This document shows, piece by piece, positions 35,058 to 46,795 of a stretch of 64,000 nt of DNA. Every line of letters starts with the position of its first letter. Position 1 is the first letter of the stretch. Origin of the DNA: Mycobacterium florentinum (GTDB lineage: Bacteria > Actinomycetota > Actinomycetes > Mycobacteriales > Mycobacteriaceae); NCBI RefSeq assembly GCF_010730355.1, contig NZ_AP022576.1:3348001-3412000 (forward strand), read 5' to 3'. A program made the position numbers and the translations under genes. Under the pieces are notes generated by a model, which saw only the letters and a list, made by a program, of their open reading frames with translations, was not told the DNA's origin and searched no databases.

Positions 35058-35659
35058 CGCGGGGCCCGCCACATCGCCCACAGCGGTGGGCCGCCGTTGG
35101 GCAGGGGCATCTCCTGGATGACCTCGAATCCGAACCGCAGGTAGTAGGGCACGTTTTCGGGCTTGCTCGACTCGAGATAGGCCGGGCAGTGCTCGGCATC
35201 GCAGCGATCCAGCCTCGACCGCATCAACGCCTGGCCATAGCCCTGTCCGCGGACCGTCGGGTCGCTGCCGATTGCCGCCAGATACCAGTGCGGCTCCTCG
35301 GGATGCTCGCGCTTCATCAATTCCTGGATGTCGCGCGCCATCCCGGTACGCAGGCCGAACACCCGCAGAAAGGCCGGCGTCATCGCGAACTGTGCCCACC
35401 GCGATTCCTGCCAGTGGTTCGGCGGATCCCACAAGGCTGCCGCGCCGATGACGCCTCCGTCGTGGGCCACCTCGACACCGCCGAGAGGCAGATGATGGTG
35501 CCGGGTCATGGCCGAGAACATCCGCGTCAGGTGCGTGGTCCGGGTCATGCTGTTGGGAAATATCCAGGCCATCACCGGGTCGTCGAAGAAGGCGCGGCTC
35601 AGGGTGGCCGACAACTCGCGGAGGTCGGCTTTGCGCGCCGGACGTGCCTGGGAGGCCAT
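35054..35659 (-). CDS. GNAT-family N-acetyltransferase (Rv0133-like)
   Basis: A 201-residue GNAT protein, matching Rv0133 in length as I recall it. The acetyl-CoA-binding motif A is visible as YLAAIGSDPTVRGQGYGQALM (RGQGYG, the Q/RxxGxG/A signature) followed by LESSKPENVPYYLRFGFEV. The acceptor is unknown. It marks the right boundary of the accessory block that starts after ephF. Confidence 0.9.
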   Translation of the reverse strand: MASQARPARKADLRELSATLSRAFFDDPVMAWIFPNSMTRTTHLTRMFSAMTRHHHLPLGGVEVAHDGGVIGAAALWDPPNHWQESRWAQFAMTPAFLRVFGLRTGMARDIQELMKREHPEEPHWYLAAIGSDPTVRGQGYGQALMRSRLDRCDAEHCPAYLESSKPENVPYYLRFGFEVIQEMPLPNGGPPLWAMWRAPR

Positions 35660-35728
35660 TACGTCAGGCTAGTGGCTACCATGCGGGATGAACACGAAAC
35701 GGCTGCAGTTGGGGGGTACCCCGAGGCG

Positions 35729-36817
35729 ATGACCGGACTTTCACGGCGGACATTCGGGCAGATCGCGACCGGCGTGGGCGTGCTCGGGGCCGGTGCGTTG
35801 GCCGGGGGGTGCAGCCGCGAGCATCACGGCGCGCCCGCTAATCCGCCGCCACCGGCCAAGGGTGTGGGAATCACCTTGTCGCACGAGCAATTTCGCACCG
35901 ACCAGCTGGTGCTGCAAGCCCAGGCGGCCGAAAAGGCGGGCTTTCAATACGTCTGGGCCAGCGACCACATCCAGCCGTGGCAGGACAACGAGGGTCACTC
36001 GATGTTCCCGTGGCTGACGCTGGCACTGGTCGGCAGCCGCACCAGCCGCATCTCCTTCGGCGCCGGCGTCACCTGTCCGACCTACCGCTACCACCCGGCA
36101 ACGGTGGCGCAGGCCTTTGCCTCGCTGGCGCTGCTGAGTCCGGGCCGGGTGTTCCTGGGGCTCGGGACCGGCGAGCGGCTCAACGAGCAGGCCACCACCA
36201 ACATGTGGGGCAAATACCCCGAGCGTCACGACCGGTTGGTCGAGGCGATCGAACTGATTCGCCAGTTGTGGACCGGCCAGCGAATCTCGTTCGCGGGCCG
36301 CTATTTTCAGACCAACTCGCTGAAGCTCTACGACATACCCCCGAATCCGCCGCCGATCTTCGTCGCCGCCAGCGGACCCAAAAGTGCAAGGCTGGCAGGG
36401 CAATACGGCGACGGCTGGATCACACAGGCCCGCGATCTGACCAATGCCAAACTGCTTTCCGCGCTCACCGACGGCGCCCACGCCGCCGGGCGCGATCCGG
36501 CGACGCTGGGTAAGCGTGCCGAACTGTTCGCCGTCGTCGGCGATAACGAGGAGGCCGCCGCCACGGCGGCCTTGTGGCGCTTCACCGCCGGGGCCGCCGA
36601 TCAACCCAACCCGGTCGAAATTCAGCGTGCCGCCGAGGCGAACCCGATCGAGAAGGTGCTGGCCAACTGGACGGTCGGCACCGATCCCGCCACGCACGTC
36701 ACCGCCGTGCAATGGGTTCTCGACGGCGGCGCCATCCCGTTTCTGCACTTTCCGCAGGGCGACCCGATTGCCGCCATCAACTTCTATCGCGACTACGTCC
36801 TGCCCAAGCTGCACTAA
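35729..36817 (+). CDS. fgd2: F420-dependent hydroxymycolic acid dehydrogenase, Tat lipoprotein
   Basis: A 362-residue luciferase-like F420 enzyme exported by the Tat system: the N-terminus has SRRTFG, a hydrophobic stretch and the lipobox-like LAGGCS. The mature part (GVGITLSHEQFRTDQLVLQAQAAEKAGFQYVWASDHIQPWQDNEGHSMFPW) is very close to M. tuberculosis Fgd2 (Rv0132c), shown to oxidise hydroxymycolic acids to ketomycolates in the envelope with F420. The ATG giving MTGLSRRTF is preferred over one 16 codons upstream because it gives the standard Tat leader. Followed by fadE1 as in H37Rv. Confidence 0.93.
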   Translation: MTGLSRRTFGQIATGVGVLGAGALAGGCSREHHGAPANPPPPAKGVGITLSHEQFRTDQLVLQAQAAEKAGFQYVWASDHIQPWQDNEGHSMFPWLTLALVGSRTSRISFGAGVTCPTYRYHPATVAQAFASLALLSPGRVFLGLGTGERLNEQATTNMWGKYPERHDRLVEAIELIRQLWTGQRISFAGRYFQTNSLKLYDIPPNPPPIFVAASGPKSARLAGQYGDGWITQARDLTNAKLLSALTDGAHAAGRDPATLGKRAELFAVVGDNEEAAATAALWRFTAGAADQPNPVEIQRAAEANPIEKVLANWTVGTDPATHVTAVQWVLDGGAIPFLHFPQGDPIAAINFYRDYVLPKLH

Positions 36818-36862
36818 GCGTCGGCGCCGTGGCGGCCGATTCCGGGCCCCACCTACGATGAG

Positions 36863-38212
36863 GTGACTCATTCAACGATGCCGGTGCGACGATGCACCGG
36901 GGAATGGTTGGCCACGGTGTGGGACTTCGAAACAGATCCGGAATACCAGGCGAAGCTGGACTGGGTCGAAAAGTTCATGATCGAAGAGCTGGAACCGCTC
37001 GATCTGGTCGCCCTCGATCCGTACGACAAGCAGAACACCGAGATGATGACCATCCTGCGGCCGTTGCAGCAGCAGGTGAAAGACCAAGGCCTGTGGGCCG
37101 CACATCTGGGGCCCGAACTCGGCGGCCAGGGCTACGGCCAGGTCAAGCTGGCGCTGCTCAACGAAATCCTGGGGCGGTCGCGCTGGGCGCCTTCGGTGTT
37201 CGGCTGTCAGGCACCGGACTCCGGCAACGCCGAGATCCTCGCGCTGTTCGGCACCGACGAGCAGAAGTCGCGCTACCTGCAGCCGCTGCTGGATGGCGAG
37301 ATCACGTCGTGCTACTCGATGACCGAGCCGCAGGGCGGTTCGGATCCGGGGATGTTCGTGACGAGCGCGACCCGCGACGGCGACGACTGGGTCATCAACG
37401 GGGAGAAGTGGTTTTCCAGCAACGCCAAGCACGCGTCGTTCTTCATCGTGATGGCGGTGACCAAGCCCGACGCGCGCACCTACGACAAGATGTCGCTGTT
37501 CATCGTCCCGGGCGAGACCCCGGGCATCGAGATCATTCGCAACGTCGCGGTGGGCGGCGAGTCGGGCAAGCACGGCTCGCACGGGTACGTCCGCTACAAC
37601 GACGTGCGGGTGCCGGCCGACCATGTGCTGGGCGGTGAAGGCTCGGCATTCATGATCGCGCAGACCCGCCTCGGTGGTGGCCGCATTCACCACGCGATGC
37701 GCACGATTGCGCTGGCGCGCAAGGCCTTTGACATGATGTGCGAGCGTGCGGTGTCGCGTCAGACCAGGCACGGCAAACTGGCCGACTTCCAGATGACCCA
37801 GGAGAAGATCGCCGACAGCTGGATCCAGATCGAGCAGTTCCGGCTACTGGTGCTGCGCACCGCGTGGCTGATCGACAAGCACCACGACTACCAGAAGGTG
37901 CGCCGCGACATCGCGGCCGTGAAGGTCGCGATGCCCCAGGTGCTGCACGACGTCGCCCAGCGGGCGCTGCACCTGCACGGCGCACTCGGGGTCTCCGACG
38001 AGATGCCGTTTGTGAAAATGCTCGTCGCCGCCGAGTCGCTGGGCATCGCCGACGGCGCTACCGAGCTGCACAAGATGACGGTGGCCCGCCGCACGCTGCG
38101 TGAATACACGCCGGTGACAACGCCTTTCCCGTCGCAGCACATACCGACCCGGCGCGCCGAAGCGCAGGCCCGGCTAGCGGAACGACTGGAGCACTCGATC
38201 GCCGAGTTCTGA
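36863..38212 (+). CDS. fadE1: Acyl-CoA dehydrogenase FadE1
   Basis: A 449-residue acyl-CoA dehydrogenase, counterpart of Rv0131c. Signatures: YSMTEPQGGSDPGMF in the FAD region, NGEKWFSSNAKHASFFIVM, and GGGRIHHAMRTIALARKAFDMM with the C-terminal LHLHGALGVSDEMPF. Related to FadE2 in this window (ACAD10/11-like). The start is GTG; a later GTG (VWDFETDP) would remove 18 residues. It follows fgd2 after 45 bases and could share its transcript. The substrate chain length is unknown. Confidence 0.92.
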   Translation: MTHSTMPVRRCTGEWLATVWDFETDPEYQAKLDWVEKFMIEELEPLDLVALDPYDKQNTEMMTILRPLQQQVKDQGLWAAHLGPELGGQGYGQVKLALLNEILGRSRWAPSVFGCQAPDSGNAEILALFGTDEQKSRYLQPLLDGEITSCYSMTEPQGGSDPGMFVTSATRDGDDWVINGEKWFSSNAKHASFFIVMAVTKPDARTYDKMSLFIVPGETPGIEIIRNVAVGGESGKHGSHGYVRYNDVRVPADHVLGGEGSAFMIAQTRLGGGRIHHAMRTIALARKAFDMMCERAVSRQTRHGKLADFQMTQEKIADSWIQIEQFRLLVLRTAWLIDKHHDYQKVRRDIAAVKVAMPQVLHDVAQRALHLHGALGVSDEMPFVKMLVAAESLGIADGATELHKMTVARRTLREYTPVTTPFPSQHIPTRRAEAQARLAERLEHSIAEF

Positions 38213-38232
38213 CGGCGTCTGCGCCCGACCCC

Positions 38233-38290
38233 CGCGACACTTAAACCATTGCGACGACACGCCGAAAAGATCACAACGGTTTAAGTCTCG
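38233..38290. repeat. Dispersed hairpin element, copy B
   Basis: CGCGAC, then arm ACTTAAACCATTG, a 22-base loop containing CGACGACACGCCG, then arm CAACGGTTTAAGT (12 of 13 pairs) and CTCGCG. The flanks and the loop core are shared with copy A near 6088-6136, while the stem differs by a compensatory pair. It lies between convergent fadE1 and htdZ. Confidence 0.65.
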
Positions 38291-38313
38291 CGCAACGGCC
38301 AGAGCCGCGAGCG

Positions 38314-38769
38314 TCAGGAAATGTAGCGGATGATGCTTTCGGCGACGCAGGCCGGCTTCGGCGATCCGTCCACCTCGATGGTGGTCGACATCGTCCCCTG
38401 CACGGTGCCGTTGCCCAGGTCTTCGACGCCGACCAGCGTAGTCGTCGCGCGAACCTTGGAGCCGACCGGTACGGGCGACGGGAAGCGAACCTTGTTGAGC
38501 CCGTAGTTGATTGCCAGCTTGATGCCCTTGACGGTGTACATCTCGTGTTGCAGCCGGGGCAGCAGCGACAGGGTCATGAAGCCATGTGCGATGGTCTTGC
38601 CGAAGGGACCGTCCTTCGCCCGTTCCGGGTCGACGTGGATCCACTGGTGGTCACCGGTCGCGTCGGCGAAGAGGTTGACCTCTTCCTGAGTGATGGTCAC
38701 CCAGTCGCTTTGCCCGATGGTCTCGCCCGTGGCGGCGGCGAGGTCGGCGACTGACTCGAAGGTACGCAT
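38314..38769 (-). CDS. htdZ: (R)-specific enoyl-CoA hydratase HtdZ (MaoC-like)
   Basis: A 151-residue single hot-dog hydratase, the same length I recall for M. tuberculosis HtdZ (Rv0130). The hydratase 2 motif is seen as FADATGDHQWIHVDPERA, with the catalytic Asp and His five residues apart, then GPFGKTIAHGFMTLSLLP. HtdZ hydrates trans-2-enoyl-CoAs to (R)-3-hydroxyacyl-CoAs. Convergent with fadE1, an enzyme that could supply enoyl-CoAs. Confidence 0.94.
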   Translation of the reverse strand: MRTFESVADLAAATGETIGQSDWVTITQEEVNLFADATGDHQWIHVDPERAKDGPFGKTIAHGFMTLSLLPRLQHEMYTVKGIKLAINYGLNKVRFPSPVPVGSKVRATTTLVGVEDLGNGTVQGTMSTTIEVDGSPKPACVAESIIRYIS

Positions 38770-38804
38770 GCTTTCTCCTCTGCTCGCGGGTAAGCATAGA
38801 ACTC

Positions 38805-39302
38805 GTGAGGCTGCTGTTGATCGCCGATACCCATGTCCCCAAGCGCGCCCGCGATCTGCCCGCGAAGGTGTGGGACGAAGTCGCCCGGGCCGACGTCGTC
38901 ATCCACGCCGGGGACTGGATCGCGGTCGAATTGCTCGACCAGCTGGAATCGCGGGCGGCGCGGCTGGTCGCCTGCTGGGGCAACAACGACGGGCCGCAAT
39001 TGCGGGCGCGCCTGCCGGAGCGGGCGGACGTCACGTTGGCGGGTGTGCACTTCACGGTCGTGCACGAAACCGGCGCCTCGTCCGGCCGCGAGGCTCGCAT
39101 GTCGCGGCTCTATCCGGACAGCGACGTGCTGGTGTTCGGGCACAGCCACATCCCGTGGGACACCACGACCACGACCGGGCTGCGCCTGCTCAACCCGGGC
39201 TCGCCGACGGATCGCCGCCGCCAGCCGTTCTGCAGCTACATGACGACCAGCGTCGATGCCGGCACAGTGACCGACGTCATGCTGCACCACCTCGAGAAGT
39301 AG
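38805..39302 (+). CDS. YfcE/MJ0936-type metallophosphoesterase
   Basis: A 165-residue calcineurin-like phosphodiesterase: LLLIADTHVPKRA (metal site DTH), VVIHAGDWIA (GD), WGNNDGPQL (GNND), a lone His in FTVVHETGA, and FGHSHIPWD (GHSH). All metal ligands of the family are present. These enzymes hydrolyse phosphodiesters such as bis-pNPP; the natural substrate is unknown. The GTG start is 35 bases from the divergent htdZ start. It has no counterpart in the H37Rv htdZ-fbpC interval that I recall, so it belongs to the inserted block with the exporter. Confidence 0.88.
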   Translation: MRLLLIADTHVPKRARDLPAKVWDEVARADVVIHAGDWIAVELLDQLESRAARLVACWGNNDGPQLRARLPERADVTLAGVHFTVVHETGASSGREARMSRLYPDSDVLVFGHSHIPWDTTTTTGLRLLNPGSPTDRRRQPFCSYMTTSVDAGTVTDVMLHHLEK

Positions 39303-39332
39303 CCCAGCTAAAGGCCCTACACAGCCTGCACA

Positions 39333-39363
39333 CATATATAGGTCGTAAACAGAGCTATATATG
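39333..39363. promoter_or_regulatory. Candidate MarR operator overlapping the marR start codon
   Basis: Perfect 9-base arms CATATATAG and CTATATATG separated by 13 bases; the right arm includes the ATG of the MarR gene. Such AT-rich dyads stand out in this GC-rich region. It fits an autoregulatory operator controlling the whole MarR-ABC operon. Confidence 0.65.
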
Positions 39364-39816
39364 CAAGGACTGAAGGCACACACCGACCTGGTCGCCGACG
39401 TGTTCGGCGTCGTCGGCCGATTCCGCCGCCAGCTGCGCAGGTCCGCCGGTCGGGGACTCGACTCCGCGCGGTTCACCGAATCGCAGTCGGAACTACTGTG
39501 GCTGGTCGGCCGCCGGCCGGGGATCTCGGTCCGCGCGGCGGCAGGCGAACTCGGGCTGGTGCCCAACACCGCGTCGACGATGGTCTCCAAGCTGGTGGCC
39601 AACGGCTCGCTGATCCGGACCGTCGACGAAACCGACCGTCGCGCCTGCCAATTACGACTCGCCGAGCCCACCCAGCAGATCGTCGACGCATCGCGTGCCG
39701 CCCGGCGTGCGGTGTTGTCCGAAGTGCTGAACGGACTCGACGAAGACCAAATCGATTCTCTGACAAAGGGGTTGGAGATTCTCGACGTGGTGGCCCGCAG
39801 ATTACAGGAGAGATGA
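39361..39816 (+). CDS. MarR-family transcriptional regulator
   Basis: A 151-residue winged-helix MarR protein. The DNA-binding part reads LLWLVGRRPGISVRAAAGELGLVPNTASTMVSKLVANGSLIRTVDETDRRACQLRLAE, helix-turn-helix plus wing with the conserved DRR. The ATG lies inside a 31-base dyad and has no ribosome binding site, so the mRNA may be leaderless or start just upstream. Its stop overlaps the ABC ATPase ATG (ATGA), giving a three-gene operon regulator-ATPase-permease. A drug- or lipid-responsive efflux switch is likely. Confidence 0.9.
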   Translation: MQGLKAHTDLVADVFGVVGRFRRQLRRSAGRGLDSARFTESQSELLWLVGRRPGISVRAAAGELGLVPNTASTMVSKLVANGSLIRTVDETDRRACQLRLAEPTQQIVDASRAARRAVLSEVLNGLDEDQIDSLTKGLEILDVVARRLQER

Positions 39817-40652
39817 CTATGACGAGATTACCGATGGCGATCGACTGCCGGCACCTGACCTTCCACTATGGCCAGTTCACCGCCGTGGACGACCTGACAC
39901 TCGAGGTACGGCCCGGCGAGACGATGGGCCTGCTCGGACCCAACGGCGCGGGCAAGACGACGCTGGTGCGAATGCTGACCACGCTGACCCCCGTGCAGCA
40001 CGGCGAACTGCGCATCTTCGGGCTGGACTCCCGGCGCCGGACCGTCGACATCCGCAGCAATATCGGCTATGTGCCGCAACAGCTTTCAATCGAACCCGCG
40101 CTGACCGGCCGGCAGAATGTGGAATGGTTCGCCCGGCTCTACGGCGTGCCGCGCGCCGAGCGCGCCGACCGGGTCGCGCAGGCACTACAGGCCATGCAGC
40201 TACTCGACGTGGCCGACCGGCTGGCGGGGACCTACTCCGGCGGCATGGTGCGCCGCCTGGAAGTGGCGCAGGCGCTGGTCAATCGCCCGTCCCTGCTGGT
40301 GCTCGACGAGCCGACCGTGGGACTGGACCCGATCGCGCGCGACGGCGTGTGGACTCAGGTGCAGAGCATGCAGGCCCAGTTCGGCATGACCGTGCTGCTG
40401 ACCACGCACTACATGGAGGAGGCCGACGCGTTGTGCGACCGCGTCGCGCTGATGCATCGCGGCGTGCTGCGCGCGGTGGGCACGCCCACCGAGCTGAAGT
40501 CGAAGGTGTCGCCCGGCGCCACGCTCGAGGACGTGTTCCGCCACTACGCGTCCTCGGATCTGCGCGGCGAAGAACCCGAGTCGCCCGAGGTATCCCAGTC
40601 CGAATTCCGCGAAATCCGTACCAGCAGAAAGGTTGCCAGCCGTGCCAGTTGA
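39813..40652 (+). CDS. ABC-2 type exporter ATP-binding protein (DrrA-like)
   Basis: A 279-residue ABC ATPase: Walker A GPNGAGKTTL, Q-loop in YVPQQLS, signature YSGGMVRRLEVAQAL, Walker B LLVLDEPTVGLDP and H-loop TTHYMEEAD. The C-terminal extension (GATLEDVFRHYASSDL) is that of daunorubicin-type DrrA and NodI-like ATPases. Translationally coupled to the MarR gene upstream and overlapping the permease gene downstream. ATP hydrolysis would power export through the partner permease. Confidence 0.94.
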   Translation: MTMTRLPMAIDCRHLTFHYGQFTAVDDLTLEVRPGETMGLLGPNGAGKTTLVRMLTTLTPVQHGELRIFGLDSRRRTVDIRSNIGYVPQQLSIEPALTGRQNVEWFARLYGVPRAERADRVAQALQAMQLLDVADRLAGTYSGGMVRRLEVAQALVNRPSLLVLDEPTVGLDPIARDGVWTQVQSMQAQFGMTVLLTTHYMEEADALCDRVALMHRGVLRAVGTPTELKSKVSPGATLEDVFRHYASSDLRGEEPESPEVSQSEFREIRTSRKVASRAS

Positions 40653-41469
40653 CCACACCTGCGAAACCCCGGCAGCCACGCTGGTGCGCGCACCGCGCGG
40701 CTGGCAGCGGGTCGGCGCGACGTTGGGCCGCATCGGCGCGTTCGCGATCGTCGAACTGCAGAAGCTGCAGCATGACCGCACCGAACTCGTCGCCCGAATG
40801 GTGCAGCCGGCCCTGTGGCTGCTGATCTTCGGTACGACATTTTCCAAGTTGCACGTCATCAACACCGGATCGGTGTCCTATCTGGCCTTCCTGGCTCCGG
40901 GCATCATCGCGCAGTCGGCGCTGTTCATCTCGATTTTCTATGGCATACAGATCATTTGGGATCGTGACGCCGGCGTGCTGGCCAAACTGATGGTGACGCC
41001 GGCGCCGGCGTCGGCGCTGATCACCGGCAAGGCCTTCGCGGCCGGGGTGCGCTCGGTAGCCCAGGTCGTCGGCGTGCTGGCGCTGGCTTACCTGATGCGC
41101 GTCGGACTGACCGTCAACCCGCTGCGCATCCTGGCGGCCATGGCCACCGTGATGCTCGGTGCGGCGTTCTTCGCCTGCCTGTCGATGACGCTGGCCGGGC
41201 TGGTCCGCAATCGCGATCGCCTGATGGGTATCGGGCAGGCCATCACGATGCCGTTGTTCTTCGCGTCGAACGCGCTGTACCCGGTCGACGTGATGCCCTC
41301 GTGGCTGCGGGTGCTGAGCACCGTCAACCCGCTGAGCTACGAGGTCGACGCGCTGCGGGCGCTGTTTATCGGCACCCCGATGAACCCGCTGGACCTCGTC
41401 GTGTTGATCGTGGCGGCGGTGCTTGGAATCGCCACCGCTTCAACACTTCTGCGGCGACTGGTCGCCTAG
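40642..41469 (+). CDS. ABC-2 type exporter permease (DrrB-like)
   Basis: A 275-residue ABC-2 permease with about six transmembrane helices, including MVQPALWLLIFGTTF, YLAFLAPGIIAQSALFISIFYG and ITMPLFFASNALYPVDVMPSWL; the last is the conserved ABC-2 signature before the final helices. The GTG start (VPVDHTCETP) has AAAGG about ten bases upstream. Overlaps the end of the ATPase gene by 11 bases. The substrate is unknown; relatives export antibiotics or lipids. Confidence 0.92.
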   Translation: MPVDHTCETPAATLVRAPRGWQRVGATLGRIGAFAIVELQKLQHDRTELVARMVQPALWLLIFGTTFSKLHVINTGSVSYLAFLAPGIIAQSALFISIFYGIQIIWDRDAGVLAKLMVTPAPASALITGKAFAAGVRSVAQVVGVLALAYLMRVGLTVNPLRILAAMATVMLGAAFFACLSMTLAGLVRNRDRLMGIGQAITMPLFFASNALYPVDVMPSWLRVLSTVNPLSYEVDALRALFIGTPMNPLDLVVLIVAAVLGIATASTLLRRLVA

Positions 41470-42761
<1,292 letters not shown>

Positions 42762-42772
42762 CACCCAGAACG

Positions 42773-42819
42773 AGCATCGGCAGCAGCGCACCGGTCAGGC
42801 GTTGCTGCCGATGCTTTTT
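42773..42819 (+). terminator. Rho-independent terminator after fbpC
   Basis: A perfect 13-base stem AGCATCGGCAGCA / TGCTGCCGATGCT with a 17-base loop and a following TTTT run, 12 bases after the fbpC stop codon. On the opposite strand it also follows the end of the convergent DUF1275 gene and could act there, though without a T run. Confidence 0.85.
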
Positions 42820-42831
42820 GGTGTGCCCGGA

Positions 42832-43512
42832 CTAGTCGAGGACGGTGCGCCGGTCCAAGTGCAGATACGTGATCGCCGTGGTCACCGCGCACCCGCCGGA
42901 AGCAACGACGAGCATCCAGCTGCCGTTGACAACCAGGCTGATGCAGCCACCGATCGTCGCCCCGAGCATGAAACTGGCGAGCAGCAGAAAGTAGCCCAGC
43001 CAGTCCGCCGCCGTGCCGCCGGCGATGTGCCGCTCGATGCCCTGGCCCATCTTGACCAGCGTGCCGGTGACATAGCTCAACGGCACCGACACCTCGCCGT
43101 CCTTGACGAACGACGTGTTCAACGCGCCGACGCCGAAGACCACCAGCATGATCGGCGCGAAGTCGAGCATGTTCTCGTGCCACCCCTCGTCGAGCACGTC
43201 GACCGTGGTGGCGGTGATCAGGCTGAAGGTGGTCAGCACGGTCGGGCCGTGCGGGTGCGCCGACCAGAATCGGCGGCGGCACGCCGAGGCGACCACCACT
43301 CCGGTGAGGAAGGACAGCATCAACACCCCGGCCGATATCGACAGCAGCACGTCATGCCGGAAGTACCCCAGCACCGCACGCTGGGCATTGCCGGTCATGA
43401 AGGTGACGAAGTACCCCTCGGAGTGGGTAAACGCGGTTGCCCCAAGGACACCGGCCAGCCCGGCCAGCACCCACGACAATCGGGCTTCGCTGTCGAAAAT
43501 GTCACTTGCCAC
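42832..43512 (-). CDS. DUF1275 (YoaK-like) membrane protein
   Basis: A 226-residue protein with about six transmembrane helices. Typical DUF1275 pieces are GLAGVLGATAFTHSEGYFVTFMTGNAQRAVLG, VFGVGALNTSFVKDGEVSVPLSYVTGTLVKMGQGI and a hydrophobic C-terminal third. The family's transport or binding role is unknown. The position and strand match Rv0128 next to mak in H37Rv. The start is GTG. Confidence 0.87.
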   Translation of the reverse strand: MASDIFDSEARLSWVLAGLAGVLGATAFTHSEGYFVTFMTGNAQRAVLGYFRHDVLLSISAGVLMLSFLTGVVVASACRRRFWSAHPHGPTVLTTFSLITATTVDVLDEGWHENMLDFAPIMLVVFGVGALNTSFVKDGEVSVPLSYVTGTLVKMGQGIERHIAGGTAADWLGYFLLLASFMLGATIGGCISLVVNGSWMLVVASGGCAVTTAITYLHLDRRTVLD

Positions 43513-43551
43513 TCGGACATGCTTTCAGACGCCCCCGGCGGGCGCAGAGAC

Positions 43552-44900
43552 TCACTCGACCGCGATGAGCCGGGCGATGGACCGCAGCGGGATCGGCAAC
43601 CACCCCGGCCGGTGCCGCGCCTCATAGCCGGCCTCGTACACGGCCTTGTCGAGTTCGTATGCGGCCAACAGCAACGGCGAATCCCGCGGATCGGTTTCCG
43701 ACGCGGCCGCGTAACCGTCGCAGAAGGCGGTGCGGTTGCGCTCCACCCACTCCCGGGCACGCGCGGCCAGCTGCTTGTCGCCCTCGTGGTCCACCAGCGG
43801 CCCGTAGGCGGCGTACTCGAATGACCGCAGCACGCCGGCCACGTCGCGCAGCGGCGAATCCGGGGCCCGTCGCTCGTGCAGCGGCTGGCCGGGTTCGCCT
43901 TCGAAGTCGATCAGCAGCCAGCTCTCCGGGGTGCGCAGCACCTGCCCCAGGTGCAGGTCACCGTGCACGCGCTGCACGGTGATCGTCTCGCCGGCCAGCT
44001 CCCCGAAGCGCTTTTCGATCGTTGCCGCGTGTTCCTCCAGCTCGGGAACCAGCGCCGCGGTCGACGCCAGCCGGGCCAGCACGTTGTCCACCGGGAAGGT
44101 GGACTGCGCGGTGCCGAGAGTTTCGGCCAGGGTGGCGTGTACCGACGCGACGGCCTCCCCGAGCCGGTAGGACTCACCGGCGAAGTCGCCGCCGACCTCG
44201 TGGGCGTAGAGGTCACCCTCGGCGAACAGGTCGCGAACGCTGGCCGTGGCCATGGCCCAGCCTTCGGCGGCGTTGGACTCGAACTCGGTGACCATGCCCA
44301 GCGGCCACGCCGTGTCTTCGGTGCCGTCGGTTCCGGCGATCTCGTAGGTGCCGAACAGCCGGGCCACGTTGGGGTTGCCGGCGCGGCCGAGCACCCGGTT
44401 GAGCTCGATGTCCGGGTTGATGCCGCTGCTGACCCGGCGGAACACCTTGAAGATGGTGGATCGGTCGAAGATCACGCTGGTGTTGGACTGCTCGGCGTCG
44501 GCCACCCGCGGCCACGCGTCCAGCGGCAGCGTGACGTCCGGCTCCTTGCGGAACACCACCTCGGTGCCGCCCGAATCGCGGACGGCGGACGTGTCGATCA
44601 GCGACAGCAGAAACCGCGGAGCCTCGGTTTCGTACAGTGCGTCGTAGCCGGTCCGGTCGTCGGCCGAACCGATGGTGGCCACGGTGTTGTATTCGGTGAC
44701 CGGCTCGGCGTCCCAGCCGACCAGCACCTGATAACGCTCCGACGGCCCGCTGGTGTAGGTGGCGTCGACGAGCACCAGCTCGAGGTCGTCGCGCAGCGGA
44801 ACGATGACCGCGGGTTCGGCGCTGGACAGCTCGCGATTGCGCCCGGCATACCAGCGCTGCTGTGGCAACCATTCGAGCCAAGGCAGCTTCGCTGACTTGT

Positions 44901-44904
<4 letters not shown>
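43552..44904 (-). CDS. mak: Maltokinase
   Basis: A 450-residue maltokinase, which phosphorylates maltose to maltose-1-phosphate for the GlgE alpha-glucan pathway. It has the protein-kinase-like/APH fold: [26 protein letters not shown] contains the catalytic HGDLHxGQ and the metal-binding DFEG. The N-terminal [19 protein letters not shown] is the family cap. The ATG overlaps by four bases the stop of treS, so trehalose synthase and maltokinase, which act in sequence and form a complex in mycobacteria, are translated together. Confidence 0.96.
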
Positions 44905-46685
<1,781 letters not shown>

Positions 46686-46795
46686 CAATTCCACGATGCC
46701 ACGTGTACCCGAGGCGGGCAGGTCGAAATCACGCCGCTAATCTGCCGGCCCGGCAACCGAATTGGCTGCCGGCCAGGCGGTATGCGCGTCCGGAA

